Of a stretch of DNA of 5,393 nt, positions 4,901 through 5,393 are shown piece by piece (position 1 is the stretch's first letter; each line of letters starts with the position of its first letter). The notes beneath the pieces were generated by a model that was not told the DNA's origin, made no database searches, and saw only the letters and a program-made list of their open reading frames with translations. The DNA is taken from NCBI GenBank assembly GCA_945931735.1, contig CAMEPN010000150.1, forward strand, positions 1 to 5,393, written 5' to 3'. The position numbers were made by a program, and so were the translations under genes. Source of the stretch: an uncultured Clostridia bacterium. Lineage in GTDB: Bacteria > Bacillota > Clostridia > Oscillospirales > Ruminococcaceae.

Positions 4901-5393
4901 AATTAACTAGTAGTCTTGCTATAAAAACAATAGCGATTAACCCAAGAATAACGAATATAGTGATAACACTGTTTCGCTTGGATTTCTTGTGCAAAGCCTG
5001 AAGCCTTTCATGACATTCCTCGATAGCCGCCTCTGCTCCCTCATGCTCCTTTATTAAATACAGCCGTCCCTCTGCTTCCTCTATTTCTGCGATTTGAGCA
5101 TTGGGTTTACTGAGGATTTTTTTGCAGTATTGCAGCTCCCGTTCGTCTGCTTCCTCTGCTTCGAGCCTTGCTTTTTCTTTCCGTTCGGCTGTTATTTCAT
5201 CAGCGCGTTTGCGGCATTCCTGCGCTCTTTGTTCTGCGTCCTTGTAGGTTCTGATTGCTTCAAAGATGCTAGCCGCATAATTCAGTTTCTCCGTATTGCC
5301 ATAGGAAAACTCTATACTTGACGCTTCGGAATATATCTTTTCAAAAGCCTTGTTGCACATTTCCTCAGAATCAAGGAAATCACCCATTGCACG
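4899..5393 (-). CDS. Helical-repeat/coiled-coil tail-anchored protein, probably partial
   Basis: First gene of the visible operon. The frame is open to the right edge (two further codons, Arg-Ala, before the ATG at 5387), so the true start is probably outside. From that ATG (162 residues): residues of about 40-62 hold a YKDA-type helical repeat (IFEAIRTYKDAEQRAQEC) of the kind common in Firmicute TPR-like proteins. Residues 1-18 look like the end of an earlier copy (GDFLDSEEMCNKAFEK). A highly charged, probably coiled-coil stretch runs from about 55 to 135, and a C-terminal membrane helix lies at about 140-159 after the basic KKSKR, giving an inside-facing N-terminus. No ribosome binding site can be seen before 5387, as only 6 nt remain. 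It has no zinc ribbon in the visible part; one could lie upstream. Probably a membrane-tethered scaffold; specific function unknown. Confidence 0.8.
   Translation of the reverse strand, partial: RAMGDFLDSEEMCNKAFEKIYSEASSIEFSYGNTEKLNYAASIFEAIRTYKDAEQRAQECRKRADEITAERKEKARLEAEEADERELQYCKKILSKPNAQIAEIEEAEGRLYLIKEHEGAEAAIEECHERLQALHKKSKRNSVITIFVILGLIAIVFIARLLVN

Noticed and set aside
3383..5393. Promoters inside the minus-strand operon
   Set aside because: The intergenic gaps are 11-17 nt and filled by ribosome binding sites; no convincing -35/-10 pair stands out in them.

Overview
The window looks like a Gram-positive, low-to-moderate GC Firmicute, most likely a gut-type clostridium of the Ruminococcus/Oscillospirales kind. 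This is inferred from protein style only: a membrane Ser/Thr kinase with an APPEQYG-type activation segment and a Thr-rich outer stalk, BspA-like leucine-rich repeats, several small CxxC zinc-ribbon proteins, and strong GGAGG ribosome binding sites. No rRNA, tRNA, mobile element or CRISPR array is present to fix the taxonomy.

Layout: bases 1-1534 (+) carry the 3' part of a transmembrane Ser/Thr protein kinase whose N-lobe lies before the window. The visible protein runs catalytic loop, activation segment, short C-lobe, one membrane helix, a long Thr/Ser/Glu-rich stalk, and an ectodomain made of two diverged copies of an unrecognised unit of about 100 residues. A 14-bp perfect hairpin (1536-1568) separates it from a convergent minus-strand operon. 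That operon has five tightly packed genes read from the right edge to 1569: a helical-repeat/coiled-coil tail-anchored protein (probably cut by the window edge), a double zinc-ribbon tail-anchored protein, two related proteins that join a zinc ribbon to a domain resembling the C-terminal domain of ribosomal protein L7/L12, and a large double zinc-ribbon, single-pass membrane protein with a BspA-like LRR ectodomain.

The four zinc-ribbon genes fall into two head types in the order A-B-B-A. Type A (136 aa and 599 aa) has two ribbons with all eight cysteines at identical positions. Type B (113 aa and 239 aa) has one ribbon plus the L7/L12-like domain. Gaps between the operon genes are 11-17 nt, each containing or touching a good Shine-Dalgarno sequence, so they are probably one transcript with its promoter beyond position 5393.

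Possible joint role (inference): a cell-envelope sensing or signalling set, with soluble and membrane-bound cytosolic zinc ribbons, an outward LRR receptor-like protein and, next door, a membrane kinase with a sensor-like ectodomain. Nothing in the sequence proves that the kinase acts on the operon products. The most unusual elements are the zinc-ribbon/L12-like fusions and the duplicated kinase ectodomain. There is no gene-free stretch over 300 bases.
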